Part shown: piece by piece, positions 56,623-64,000 of the stretch
Layout of the letters: the number at the start of each line of letters is the position of its first letter
How positions within the stretch are numbered: position 1 is the stretch's first letter
Source: Pseudarthrobacter phenanthrenivorans Sphe3
GTDB lineage: Bacteria; Actinomycetota; Actinomycetes; Actinomycetales; Micrococcaceae
Reading direction: 5' to 3'
Assembly (NCBI RefSeq): GCF_000189535.1
Contig: NC_015145.1
Location: 2,480,001-2,544,000 of the forward strand
DNA: 64,000 bases
Translations under genes and position numbers: made by a program
The notes under the pieces: generated by a model
What the model saw: the letters and a program-made list of their open reading frames with translations, nothing else
Databases searched by the model: none
What the model was told of the DNA's origin: nothing

Positions 56623-58136
56623 CAGCCGCGGAACGCCCTGATCCTGCTGAGGGAGGATTCCCGGCCAAGGATCACCATGGATTCGAACAGCGGCGGTGAG
56701 ATGCGGCGGCCGGAAACAGCCGTGCGGACCGGACCGAACGCCAGGCGGGGCTTGAGGCCCAGGTCTTCCACCAGTGCCTGCTTGAGCGCGGCCTGGATGT
56801 CTTCAGCCGTCCAGGCCTGCACCCCTTCCAGGGCGGCAAGGGCAGCATCCAGCACCTCGGACAGGTTCGCCGGCAGGCCCTTCCGCGCGTCGTCCGCCAC
56901 GTCGATCGCGTCATCGTCCTTGAACAGGAAGCCGAGCATGTCCGGCGCCTCCCCCAGCAGGGCGATGCGCTCCTGGATCAGCGGTGCGGCCTCGGTAAGG
57001 ATTTCCTCCTGCCGCTCCGTGAGCTCCTCGCCCACCAGCCCGGCGGAGCGCAGGTACGGGACCAGCCGCTCCCGGAAGTCCCCGGCTCCGAGCATCCGAA
57101 TATGCGTGCCGTTGATGGCTTCGGCCTTCTTGATGTCGAAGCGCGCCGGGTTGGCCAGGACGTCATGGACGTCGAAGTTTTCGATGAGCTGCTCCACCGT
57201 GAAGATGTCCTCGTCCGCGGAAAGGCTCCAGCCCAGCAGGGACAGGTAGTTCAGGAGTCCTTCGGGAATGAAGCCGCGGTCCCGCAGGAGGAACAGGTTG
57301 GACTGCGGATCACGCTTGGACAGCTTCTTGTTGCCTTCCCCCATGACGTACGGCAGGTGGCCGAACTCCGGCACGTAGCTGGCCACGCCGATCTCCATCA
57401 GTGCGCGGATGAGGACAACCTGGCGCGGCGTGGAGGAAAGCAGGTCCTCGCCGCGCAGCACGTGGGTAATGCCCATGAGGGCGTCGTCCACGGGGTTTAC
57501 CAGCGTGTACAGCGGTGAGCCATCCGCGCGCACGATGACATAGTCCGGAATGCTGCCGGCCTTGAAGGTGATCTCACCGCGGACCAGGTCGGTGAAGGTA
57601 ACGTCTTCATCAGGCATCCGGACCCGGAGCACCGGCTGCCGGCCTTCGGACTTGAAGGCGGCCACCTGCTCGTCGGTCAATTCACGGTCGAAGTTGTCGT
57701 AGCCGAGCTTCGGATCGCGGCCAGCCGCGCGGTGGCGCGCCTCGACCTCCTCGGGGGACGAGTAGCACTCGTAGGCGTAGCCGGCGTCGATCAGCTTGGC
57801 CACGACGTCCTTGTAGAGGTCCAGCCGCTGCGACTGCCGGTAGGGTTCGTGGGGACCGCCCACCTCCACGCCTTCATCCCAGGTGATGCCGAGCCATTTC
57901 AAGGCCTCCAGCAGCTGCTGGTAGCTCTCCTCCGAATCACGTGCCGCGTCTGTGTCCTCGATGCGGAAAACGAAAGTGCCCTTGGTGTGCCTGGCATGGG
58001 CCCAGTTGAACAGGGCCGTCCGGATCAGCCCGACGTGCGGGGTACCGGTGGGCGAAGGGCAGAACCGCACCCGGACGGGCGTGTCGGCAGATACAGAGGG
58101 CAGGGAGGCAGCATTCGACGCGGAAGCAGTAGTCAT
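56622..58136 (-). CDS. gltX: Glutamyl-tRNA synthetase
   Basis: Charges tRNA-Glu; in organisms with GatCAB it also mischarges tRNA-Gln. The 504-residue product has the class I signature [19 protein letters not shown] (HVGL replaces HIGH) and KKLSKRDPQ (KMSKS-type) after about residue 270, and the C-terminal anticodon-binding domain. A 16-residue Ser/Ala-rich lead precedes the core. Located near the tRNA-Glu gene but transcribed separately. Confidence 0.97.
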   Translation of the reverse strand: MTTASASNAASLPSVSADTPVRVRFCPSPTGTPHVGLIRTALFNWAHARHTKGTFVFRIEDTDAARDSEESYQQLLEALKWLGITWDEGVEVGGPHEPYRQSQRLDLYKDVVAKLIDAGYAYECYSSPEEVEARHRAAGRDPKLGYDNFDRELTDEQVAAFKSEGRQPVLRVRMPDEDVTFTDLVRGEITFKAGSIPDYVIVRADGSPLYTLVNPVDDALMGITHVLRGEDLLSSTPRQVVLIRALMEIGVASYVPEFGHLPYVMGEGNKKLSKRDPQSNLFLLRDRGFIPEGLLNYLSLLGWSLSADEDIFTVEQLIENFDVHDVLANPARFDIKKAEAINGTHIRMLGAGDFRERLVPYLRSAGLVGEELTERQEEILTEAAPLIQERIALLGEAPDMLGFLFKDDDAIDVADDARKGLPANLSEVLDAALAALEGVQAWTAEDIQAALKQALVEDLGLKPRLAFGPVRTAVSGRRISPPLFESMVILGRESSLSRIRAFRG

Positions 58137-58184
58137 AGTGGCTCCAACTTTACCGTCTGCCGCCGGTGGTTCAGGCGGCGGGGG

Positions 58185-58961
58185 TCAGCGGCGGACGATG
58201 GGGTTGGACAGGCGGCCGATGCCCTCGATGTCCACCTCGATGCGGTCTCCCGGGCTCACCAAACCCACACCCGCCGGCGTTCCGGTCATGATGACGTCGC
58301 CCGGCAGGAGGGTGAACGCCTGCGAGACGATGGACACCAGTTCACGGACTCCCCTGATCATCTGGCTCGTATTTCCGTCCTGCCGCAGCTCCCCGTTAAG
58401 CCGCGCCTGGATCTGCACGTCCTCGGTATCCAGCTCGGTCTCGATCCATGGCCCCAAGGGTGCCGAGGTGTCAAAGCCCTTGGCGCGGGTCCACTGCAGG
58501 TCCGTTTTCTGGACATCCCGGGCGGTGAGGTCGTTCCCGCACGTGTAGCCGAAGATGACGTCATCCACACGGTCCTCGGGCACGTCCTTGCAGATCCGGC
58601 CGATCACAACACAGAGCTCCGCCTCGAACGAGACTTCCTCGGAGAAGTCAGGCAGTACCACGGGATCGTTGGGGCCCACGACGGCGGTGTTGGGCTTCAG
58701 GAACAGCAGCGGCTGGGCGGGGACTTCGTTGCCGAGTTCGCGGGCGTGCTCCACGAAGTTGCGCCCCACGCCGATGACCTTGCTCCGGGGAATGATGGGG
58801 GCAAGCAGCCGGACATCCTCCAGCTTGTGGCGGACGGACGTGCGCTCCACCCCGTTGAAGAAGGGGTCTCCGTGGATGACAGTGATTTCCTCACTGCCCG
58901 TCTCACCTTCGACGACGCCGTAGAGGGGATCAGAATCAACGACAAACCTGGCAATACGCAT
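58185..58961 (-). CDS. Fumarylacetoacetate hydrolase family protein
   Basis: The 258-residue product has the FAH C-terminal fold: KVIGVGRNFVEHARELG, EVSFEAELCVVIGR with the metal-binding glutamates, GYTCGNDLTARDVQ, the KGFDTSAPLGPWI loop and TGTPAGVGLVSPGD. The family splits C-C bonds of 2-oxo or fumaryl acids; likely substrates include oxaloacetate or homoprotocatechuate-pathway intermediates. It lies upstream of gltX on the same strand but 48 bp apart. Confidence 0.92.
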   Translation of the reverse strand: MRIARFVVDSDPLYGVVEGETGSEEITVIHGDPFFNGVERTSVRHKLEDVRLLAPIIPRSKVIGVGRNFVEHARELGNEVPAQPLLFLKPNTAVVGPNDPVVLPDFSEEVSFEAELCVVIGRICKDVPEDRVDDVIFGYTCGNDLTARDVQKTDLQWTRAKGFDTSAPLGPWIETELDTEDVQIQARLNGELRQDGNTSQMIRGVRELVSIVSQAFTLLPGDVIMTGTPAGVGLVSPGDRIEVDIEGIGRLSNPIVRR

Positions 58962-59003
58962 GGCTCCTACCCTACCGTCCCGACAGGCTTGTCCCGGCAG
59001 TTC

Positions 59004-59804
59004 CTACTGCTGCGGCGGTCCGCCGCGCAGGTAGTGGAGCTGGGCGGCAACGGACGTTTCAGCGGCCCGCCGCACGGAAGGGTCGACGTCGGAATAGACG
59101 ACGGCGGCCACGTCACCGGCCGCCGCGTCCCGGCCCAGACTGTCCAGCGCCGCGCGGATTTGTTCCAGCCGCTCGAGGCGGTGGCTGCGGTAGGCTCGGG
59201 CAGTTTCCACCAGCGAGGGGAGCACCGGACCGTGGGCAGGCAGGACCGTGGCCGGCCCCAGCGCTTCGAGCCGGTCCAGCGAGGCAAGGTAGTCGCCCAG
59301 GGTTCCGTCGGGGTAGTCGAGCATGGTGGTGCCGCGGCCCAGGATGGTGTCCCCCGTCAGGACCGAGCCCTGGGAACCGTCGCCGGGAAGGTGGAAGCAG
59401 ACCGAGTCCGACGTATGGCCGGGCGTGGCCGCCACCCGGATCTCCACGCCTGCCGCGTGGATTTCCTCCCCATCTGACAGCAGGGCGCCTCCGCCGTGGC
59501 AATGGCCGGGAAGGGCGGCACGGACCGGAGCTCCGGTCAGTTCGTGCAGGCGCGCGGAACCGGCGGTGTGGTCCGCGTGGCGGTGGGTGATGAGGATCAG
59601 CTCCACGGGACCGGCGGCGGCCAGGGCCTGAAGGTGCGCCTCGTCCAGCGGCCCGGGATCCACCACCACTGCCGCCTGGCTGGCAGGTGCCCGCACAACA
59701 TACGAGTTGGTCCCGTCCAGGCTCATTGGCCCTGGATTCGGTGCCAGGATGAACTGTGTCAGGGCGGAACTGCGCTGCAGGTCGGGGGCCGGAGCTGGGG
59801 TCAT
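59004..59804 (-). CDS. MBL-fold metallohydrolase
   Basis: The 266-residue product is a glyoxalase II/RNase Z-like metallo-beta-lactamase: metal motif ILITHRHADHTAGS (HxHxDH), second His AATPGHTSDSVCFHL, Asp in LTGDTILGRG and final His VLPAHGPVL. These conserved ligands support two zinc or iron ions. The substrate is unknown; it resembles actinobacterial LACTB2-like hydrolases. ATG at 59804 with AAGGATGGGG upstream; 42 bp upstream of the FAH gene. Confidence 0.9.
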   Translation of the reverse strand: MTPAPAPDLQRSSALTQFILAPNPGPMSLDGTNSYVVRAPASQAAVVVDPGPLDEAHLQALAAAGPVELILITHRHADHTAGSARLHELTGAPVRAALPGHCHGGGALLSDGEEIHAAGVEIRVAATPGHTSDSVCFHLPGDGSQGSVLTGDTILGRGTTMLDYPDGTLGDYLASLDRLEALGPATVLPAHGPVLPSLVETARAYRSHRLERLEQIRAALDSLGRDAAAGDVAAVVYSDVDPSVRRAAETSVAAQLHYLRGGPPQQ

Positions 59805-59929
59805 CACCCCATCCTTGCATCCACCCGTGCGGCATTGGCGTTTCCCGGCCGAGGAATAGAACGCCCACGGCGCCGGGTTGAGCACGAGTGAACACCACCC
59901 CCTCCACCAGGAAGCCGGAACCAGACACC

Positions 59930-60526
59930 ATGAGCACCACGATTACGCTTGCCGAACTCCTCGCCGGCGCCGATGCCGCCGGCCACGACCATGCCCTGGC
60001 AGAGAAGAACAGCGGGCTCCAGCACATCCACAACCACGCCACGGGTGGCATCGTTTGGTTTCCCACCTGGAAGAAGTTTCGTGAGACCACTGACTGGCGC
60101 GAGGAAGTAGATGCCTTCGCGGAGGATCTCACGTCGGGTTCACAGCTGGTGGAGAAAGTCGCGGCCCGTTCCGCCGCCGGGGAGCTGGAGTCACTCCTGA
60201 AACGCGCCGCAGCCGCGAGTGATGCCAGTAGCTTTGTCGAGAAGAACCTGACCCGGCACCTGACCAGGACCTGGGCCCTCGCCGACGCCGTTGCCGAGGT
60301 AACCGGGAAGGCGCTACCCACCGGCAGCACTGTGCCGCCCGTCTTTGCCGACTACCCCTACGACGTCTATGCCCAGGACGGCGGAGTCTTCGCGACGGCG
60401 CTGTGGAACGACATGATCGATGCCCGCCGCAACCAGGCCATCGCCGAAGAGGCGGCGCGGAAGGCGCTGAAGCCGGTGTCCCGCAAGGCCCTCAAGAACG
60501 CCGCCCGCAAGGCCGCCCGGCGGTGA
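59930..60526 (+). CDS. Conserved hypothetical protein
   Basis: A 198-residue soluble protein with helical, Ala/Glu/Lys-rich composition. I do not recognise a domain; a candidate motif is LQHIHNHATGGIVWFPTWKKF. The Lys/Arg-rich C-terminus (KALKPVSRKALKNAARKAARR) could bind nucleic acid or be a disordered tail. Start uncertain: ATG at 59930 (MSTTITLAELL) or GTG at 59888. It stands alone between two minus-strand genes. Confidence 0.65.
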   Translation: MSTTITLAELLAGADAAGHDHALAEKNSGLQHIHNHATGGIVWFPTWKKFRETTDWREEVDAFAEDLTSGSQLVEKVAARSAAGELESLLKRAAAASDASSFVEKNLTRHLTRTWALADAVAEVTGKALPTGSTVPPVFADYPYDVYAQDGGVFATALWNDMIDARRNQAIAEEAARKALKPVSRKALKNAARKAARR

Positions 60527-60528
60527 AG

Positions 60529-60567
60529 GACGGCGGCTGCCGGGACCTAAGTCCGGCAGCCGCCGTC
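60529..60567. terminator. Bidirectional terminator hypothetical / ilvE
   Basis: Perfect 15-bp stem with a 9-nt loop starting 3 bp after the hypothetical-gene stop and ending 21 bp before the end of convergent ilvE. Confidence 0.8.
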
Positions 60568-60587
60568 GTACCTCACACTGCGGCCTG

Positions 60588-61700
60588 CTAGGCCAGGCGG
60601 GTCAGCCAGCCGTGGGTGTCCGGAACCGTTCCGGTCTGGATGCCCAGCAGCTGTTCGCGGATCGCCATGGTGGTCTCCCCCGCCTTGGCGTCCTCGGATC
60701 CGATGAACTCCGTGGCGTCCTTGAGGACTCCGATGGGGGTGATGACGGCGGCCGTACCGCAGGCAAAAACTTCGGCAATGTCACCGGAGGCAACGCCGTC
60801 GCGCCATTCATCCAGGGTGATCTTGCGCTCGGTAACGTCGCGGCCCATGTCCTTGGCCACCTGGATGACGGACATCCGGGTGATGCCCTCGAGAATGGTG
60901 CCGGTCAGCGCAGGGGTGACGAGCGAGCCGTCCTTCATCACGAAGAACACGTTCATGCCGCCCAGTTCCTCAACGGCGTTGTCGTTGAACTGGTCGAGGA
61001 AGAGGACCTGCTTGCAGCCGTTGGCCTCCGCTTCCTGCTGGGCAATCAGTGACGCCGCGTAGTTGCCGCCGCACTTCGCATCGCCGGTGCCGCCGCGGCC
61101 GGCGCGGGCGTACTGGCGGGAGATCCAGATGGAAACAGGCTTCAGCTCGCCGCCGAAGTAGTTCCCAACCGGCGAGGCGATGACCCGGAAGGACACCTCG
61201 CGCGCAGCCCGGACGCCCAGGAAAGCCTCGGTGGCGATCATGAACGGCCGCAGGTAGAGGGCTTCGCCCTCACCGCTGGGCACCCATTCCTTGTCCGCGG
61301 CTACCAGTTCGCGGATTGCGCCCAGGAAATATTCGGCCGGCAGCTCGGGCAGGGCCAGCCTGCGGGCGGACTTGTTCAGCCGCGCTGCGTTGGCTTCCGG
61401 GCGGAAGGACCAGATGGACCCGTCTGCGTGGCGGTACGCCTTGAGTCCCTCGAAAATTTCCTGTCCGTAGTGCAGCACGGCGGCCGATGGATCCAGGACG
61501 ATGGGCCCGTACGCCTCGATCCGTGCATTGTGCCAGCCGCCGTTGCCGTGCTCGTCCACGCGATAGTCGACGATTGCGGTGTGGTCGGTGAAGTAGTTGC
61601 CGAATCCCGGGTTGGCCAGGATGGCTGCACGCTCTTCAGCAGACTTCGGGTTGGCCGAGAGCTGCTGGCTGAATTCGACGCCAGGGGCGGTCTGAGTCAT
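60588..61700 (-). CDS. ilvE: Branched-chain amino acid aminotransferase
   Basis: PLP enzyme making leucine, isoleucine and valine from their 2-oxo acids. The 370-residue product has LHYGQEIFEGLKAYRHADG, GDAKCGGNYAASLIAQQEA with the PLP lysine, and the EELGGMNVFFV block, the fold type IV (long) form. The ATG at 61700 has GGAGGA six bases upstream. A half-site of the leuB-type operator (TCTCGAAT) lies about 60-70 bp upstream. Confidence 0.96.
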   Translation of the reverse strand: MTQTAPGVEFSQQLSANPKSAEERAAILANPGFGNYFTDHTAIVDYRVDEHGNGGWHNARIEAYGPIVLDPSAAVLHYGQEIFEGLKAYRHADGSIWSFRPEANAARLNKSARRLALPELPAEYFLGAIRELVAADKEWVPSGEGEALYLRPFMIATEAFLGVRAAREVSFRVIASPVGNYFGGELKPVSIWISRQYARAGRGGTGDAKCGGNYAASLIAQQEAEANGCKQVLFLDQFNDNAVEELGGMNVFFVMKDGSLVTPALTGTILEGITRMSVIQVAKDMGRDVTERKITLDEWRDGVASGDIAEVFACGTAAVITPIGVLKDATEFIGSEDAKAGETTMAIREQLLGIQTGTVPDTHGWLTRLA

Positions 61701-61805
61701 GGTTCCTCCACGATCGGCCGCCCCCGGTTCAGCGCTGAACAGCAAGGGCGGCATTTGGTGATTCGAGACAAGCTTACGCCCGAAGCCGGAGGCCCTGGCG
61801 CGGGG

Positions 61806-62858
61806 TCAGAGACCGGCGGCGATGGCGTCGCCGATGGCACTGGTGGTGCGTGCACCGCCGTCGCGCTTTTCGACGTCGGCAACCACTGCTGACTCGATCC
61901 TGCGGGCAGCTGCAGCGTAGCCGAGGTGGTCCAGCAGGAGGGCGGCGGAGAGGATGGCAGCCGTGGGGTCCGCTTTGCCCTGGCCTGCAATGTCCGGGGC
62001 TGAACCGTGGACCGGCTCAAACATGGACGGCGCGGTACGGTCCATGTTGATGTTGCCGGAGGCCGCAAGGCCGATGCCGCCGGTGATGGCGGCGGCGAGG
62101 TCGGTGAGGATGTCCCCGAAGAGGTTGTCCGTGACGATCACGTCAAAACGGGACGGGTCCGTGACCATGAAGATCGTGGCGGCGTCCACGTGCAGGTAGT
62201 CGTGCGTGACCTCGGGGAACTCCTGCGCCACGGCCTCCACCGTGCGCTTCCACAGATGCCCTGCGTACACCAGGACGTTGTGCTTGTGGACCAGGGTGAC
62301 GTGCTTGCATTCCCGGGCGCTGGCGCGGCGGAACGCATCCCGGACAACGCGCTCCACGCCGTGCGCGGTGTTGAGCGAGACTTCGGTTGCCACCTCGTGG
62401 GGAGTTCCGGCGCGGAGGGTGCCGCCGTTGCCCACATAGGGGCCTTCGGTGCCTTCGCGCACCACAATGAAGTCGATGGTGCCCGGGTTGGCCAGGGGGC
62501 TTCCCACCGTGCCGTACAGCTTCGACGGACGCAGGTTGACGTAGTGGTCAAGGCTGAAGCGGAGCTTGAGGAGCATCTCGCGCTCGATAATGCCAGAAGG
62601 AATCCGGGTATCGCCGGGGGCTGCCCCTACCGCGCCGAACAGGATGGCGTCCCGGGTGCGCAGGTCGGCCAGGACCTCATCCGGCAAGGTCTCTCCCGTG
62701 GCCAGCCAGTGCTCGGCACCGAGCTTGTAATGGGTCTGCTTGAGCTCCACGCCCTCCGCCGCAACGGCCTTCTCGAGGACTTTGAGGGCCTCGGCAATGA
62801 CTTCGGGACCGATGCCGTCGCCGGGGATAACTGCAAGATCGATGGAGGATGCGCTCAT
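61806..62858 (-). CDS. leuB: 3-isopropylmalate dehydrogenase
   Basis: Oxidises and decarboxylates 3-isopropylmalate in leucine synthesis (NAD). The 350-residue product starts [23 protein letters not shown] and has [39 protein letters not shown] (Mg-binding Asp residues) and [29 protein letters not shown]. No ribosome binding site precedes the ATG; -10-like TACCCT lies six bases before it, so the message may be leaderless. The leu operator lies 42-56 bp upstream. Confidence 0.95.
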   Translation of the reverse strand: MSASSIDLAVIPGDGIGPEVIAEALKVLEKAVAAEGVELKQTHYKLGAEHWLATGETLPDEVLADLRTRDAILFGAVGAAPGDTRIPSGIIEREMLLKLRFSLDHYVNLRPSKLYGTVGSPLANPGTIDFIVVREGTEGPYVGNGGTLRAGTPHEVATEVSLNTAHGVERVVRDAFRRASARECKHVTLVHKHNVLVYAGHLWKRTVEAVAQEFPEVTHDYLHVDAATIFMVTDPSRFDVIVTDNLFGDILTDLAAAITGGIGLAASGNINMDRTAPSMFEPVHGSAPDIAGQGKADPTAAILSAALLLDHLGYAAAARRIESAVVADVEKRDGGARTTSAIGDAIAAGL

Positions 62859-62899
62859 GGATTCAGGGTAGCCAAGTCATCCATATGCTGGTCAAGCCG

Positions 62900-62914
62900 T
62901 CTCATTATTCGAGA
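62900..62914. promoter_or_regulatory. leuB operator, nearly identical to the leuC/IclR-regulator site
   Basis: On the minus strand the site reads TCTCGAATAATGAGA followed by CGGC; 16 of 19 bases match the leuC-side site TCTCAGATATTGAGACGGC. It lies just before a -35-like TTGACC (62895-62890). It is probably bound by the IclR-type regulator encoded at 49171, and serves to co-regulate leuB with leuCD. Confidence 0.7.
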
Positions 62915-62917
62915 ACA

Positions 62918-63667
62918 TCAGCCCTGGGCGGGCGAAGCCACCACCACGACATTGGTGCCCCACAGGTCATCCGTGTAGCACGAGATCAGGACCAGCCGGT
63001 TGGGCGCAACTTCCCAGATAGGGCTGTCCTTGAGGCCGGACTTAACATACGTGGTCACCGAATCCACCTGGTACTCAAGCGTCCCGGCGGAGGTGGTCAC
63101 CGTGAGCCTGTCCCCTGCTGCTGCGTTGGTGCTGAGCCGGTTGAACGGCGCCTCGATGTCCTGCCAGCTGTGCCCCACAACATAGGTGGTGTTGCTGGAG
63201 TCCGCTCCCGGCATTCCATACGGCGTGAGCCAGTAGCCATCCATGGTGGCAGGCGGAACGATGGTCTGGGATGCGACGTCGGAGCTGCTGGGATCGAGCG
63301 GGAACACCGGGACATCAATGCCGGCTGCCGGATAGACCAGGCGCTGGGGAGGCGCGGCCGGCGGTCCGGCCGGTACAGGCGGCACAGCCAGGGTGTCCGG
63401 CGCTGCCGGAGAAGGCGATGCGGTTGTGCTGGATGCCGCCGGCGCCGTTGCCATTACGGCAGGACGTGTCCCTCCGGGAGGCATGGCGCGTCCGCCCGGA
63501 TCAAGCAAGGCCGGAAGGAGGACGGCGCCCAGGATTCCCAGGACGCCTGCCAGCGCCACCATCACGATGATTCTGATTCTGAAGAGCCGCCGCCGGCTGT
63601 CTTCAGTGGATGCTGCTTCGAAGTCCGGCTCACTCGCCGGGTTGCCGTTGGTCACTGACCACCCCAT
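62918..63667 (-). CDS. Class E/F-type sortase
   Basis: The 249-residue product has an N-terminal membrane segment (about 30-53), a Pro/Ala/Ser-rich linker and a sortase barrel. The catalytic His is in TTYVVGHSWQD and the Cys in RLVLISCYTDDLWGTNVVVVA. The residue expected to be the catalytic arginine near the end is an asparagine (TNVVVV), as in some actinobacterial sortases. The start is uncertain (ATG 63667 or GTG 63655). A membrane-anchored protein ends just upstream, a candidate partner. Confidence 0.85.
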   Translation of the reverse strand: MGWSVTNGNPASEPDFEAASTEDSRRRLFRIRIIVMVALAGVLGILGAVLLPALLDPGGRAMPPGGTRPAVMATAPAASSTTASPSPAAPDTLAVPPVPAGPPAAPPQRLVYPAAGIDVPVFPLDPSSSDVASQTIVPPATMDGYWLTPYGMPGADSSNTTYVVGHSWQDIEAPFNRLSTNAAAGDRLTVTTSAGTLEYQVDSVTTYVKSGLKDSPIWEVAPNRLVLISCYTDDLWGTNVVVVASPAQG

Positions 63668-63792
63668 GCCCAAAAGAAAGGAAGCCCAAAGTTCAGGACG
63701 TGTTCCAAGGCTGGGGGCGCAAAGCACCGTGCCGGATCCGCACGGAGCCCTGCGCCCCTTCACCCTGCTGCATCAAGCAATCGAGTCCTGAG

Positions 63793-63824
63793 GGGTGGTG
63801 CCCGGCGCGTGCCGGGCACCACCC
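63793..63824 (-). terminator. Terminator after the membrane-anchored protein gene
   Basis: Perfect 14-bp stem (63793-63806 with 63811-63824), 4-nt loop, directly after the stop at 63833. It separates that gene from the sortase. Confidence 0.75.
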
Positions 63825-63832
63825 GTCACACG

Positions 63833-64000
63833 CTAGCCGCGGTGCTTGCTGTGATGGCTGCCAGCATTCGCGAGCGTCCTCCGTGCCGCAAGAGCCGCAC
63901 CGGCAAGCAGGACCACCGCCACGCCGCCAATCCACGGAACGGGGTCCATTCCAGCGGAACCGGAAACAGCGGTCTGGACGTTGAAGCCCTGGTTCGGAGC
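63833..64000 (-). CDS. Membrane-anchored surface protein, C-terminal end (partial)
   Basis: The last 55 codons run from the window edge to TAG at 63833. They read as a Ser/Gly-rich linker (AVSGSAGMDPVPW), a membrane segment (WIGGVAVVLLAGAALAA), then a basic, His-rich tail (RRTLANAGSHHSKHRG). This is the layout of a sorting-signal or simple membrane anchor. No LPxTG-type motif is visible in the part present. The nearby sortase suggests it could be a substrate. Confidence 0.75.
   Translation of the reverse strand, partial: APNQGFNVQTAVSGSAGMDPVPWIGGVAVVLLAGAALAARRTLANAGSHHSKHRG

Noticed and set aside
57732..59477. A 581-residue plus-strand frame opposite gltX, the FAH and MBL genes
   Set aside because: Spans three well-supported genes on the other strand and has no recognisable domain.

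Overview
The window is high-GC chromosomal DNA from an actinobacterium. The best fit is the Micrococcaceae (Arthrobacter, Pseudarthrobacter or Paenarthrobacter). The evidence is the GC-rich codon use, many GTG/TTG starts, ATGA/GTGA/TGATG gene overlaps, actinobacteria-restricted families (DUF3145, DUF2469, DUF3515) and the gene order rpsP-KH-rimM-trmD-rplS-lepB-rnhB. The species call is inference. I see no prophage, insertion sequence, integron or CRISPR array; nearly everything is core housekeeping DNA and most genes are on the minus strand. No gene-free stretch exceeds 300 bases.

Layout. 1-2076: end of the fatty-acid synthesis cluster (acpP tail, fabF) and a DUF3145 gene. 2319-9236: one tight minus-strand run, lepB2-lepB1-rnhB-DUF2469-yraN-comM-dprA-xerC, covering signal-peptide cleavage, RNA/DNA hybrid removal, DNA processing and recombination. 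9322-12052: ribosome and tRNA maturation genes (rplS, trmD, rimM, KH protein, rpsP). 12258-17714: accessory metabolic genes and thiC with a TPP riboswitch. 17821-29058: the protein-targeting and chromosome block (ffh, ftsY, smc) interleaved with a divergent glucose-6-phosphate dehydrogenase, the amt-glnB nitrogen operon and an MFS transporter. 29166-34745: a frameshifted beta-propeller-like gene, a second MFS transporter, mutM, rnc, rpmF, a DUF177 gene and coaD. 34789-41906: an aminotransferase, a spermidine-synthase-like protein, rsmD, recG, a DhaL-domain protein and thiL. 42015-46842: cell-envelope genes (DUF3515 lipoprotein, ddl, gpsA, plsC-like, murA). 46992-49890: leuD-leuC with a divergent IclR-type regulator. 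49945-54280: DUF1697, two overlapping dynamin-like membrane GTPases and two tRNA genes (Glu, Gln). 54438-62858: small metabolic genes, gltX, ilvE and leuB. 62918-64000: a sortase and the C-terminus of a membrane-anchored surface protein.

How the parts connect. The clearest regulatory logic is for branched-chain amino acids. The IclR-type regulator (49171-49890) lies divergent to leuCD, and a 15-bp palindrome in that promoter region recurs almost unchanged just upstream of leuB, with a half-site upstream of ilvE, so a local leucine regulon can be read directly from the sequence. Other control elements are a TPP riboswitch whose 3' end carries the thiC ribosome binding site, an 11-bp-periodic GlnR-like box array upstream of amt-glnB, and a palindromic operator candidate in the promoter of a VOC dioxygenase-like gene.

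Oddities include an rplS terminator hairpin embedded in the first codons of lepB2, a probable ATT start codon for the DUF177 gene, an alpha/beta hydrolase whose nucleophile serine is alanine, a one-base frameshift in the beta-propeller-like gene, and an almost perfect 28-nt-arm palindrome beside ffh. I did not find a clearly novel multi-gene system; the best candidates for follow-up are the paired GTPases and the leucine operator pair.
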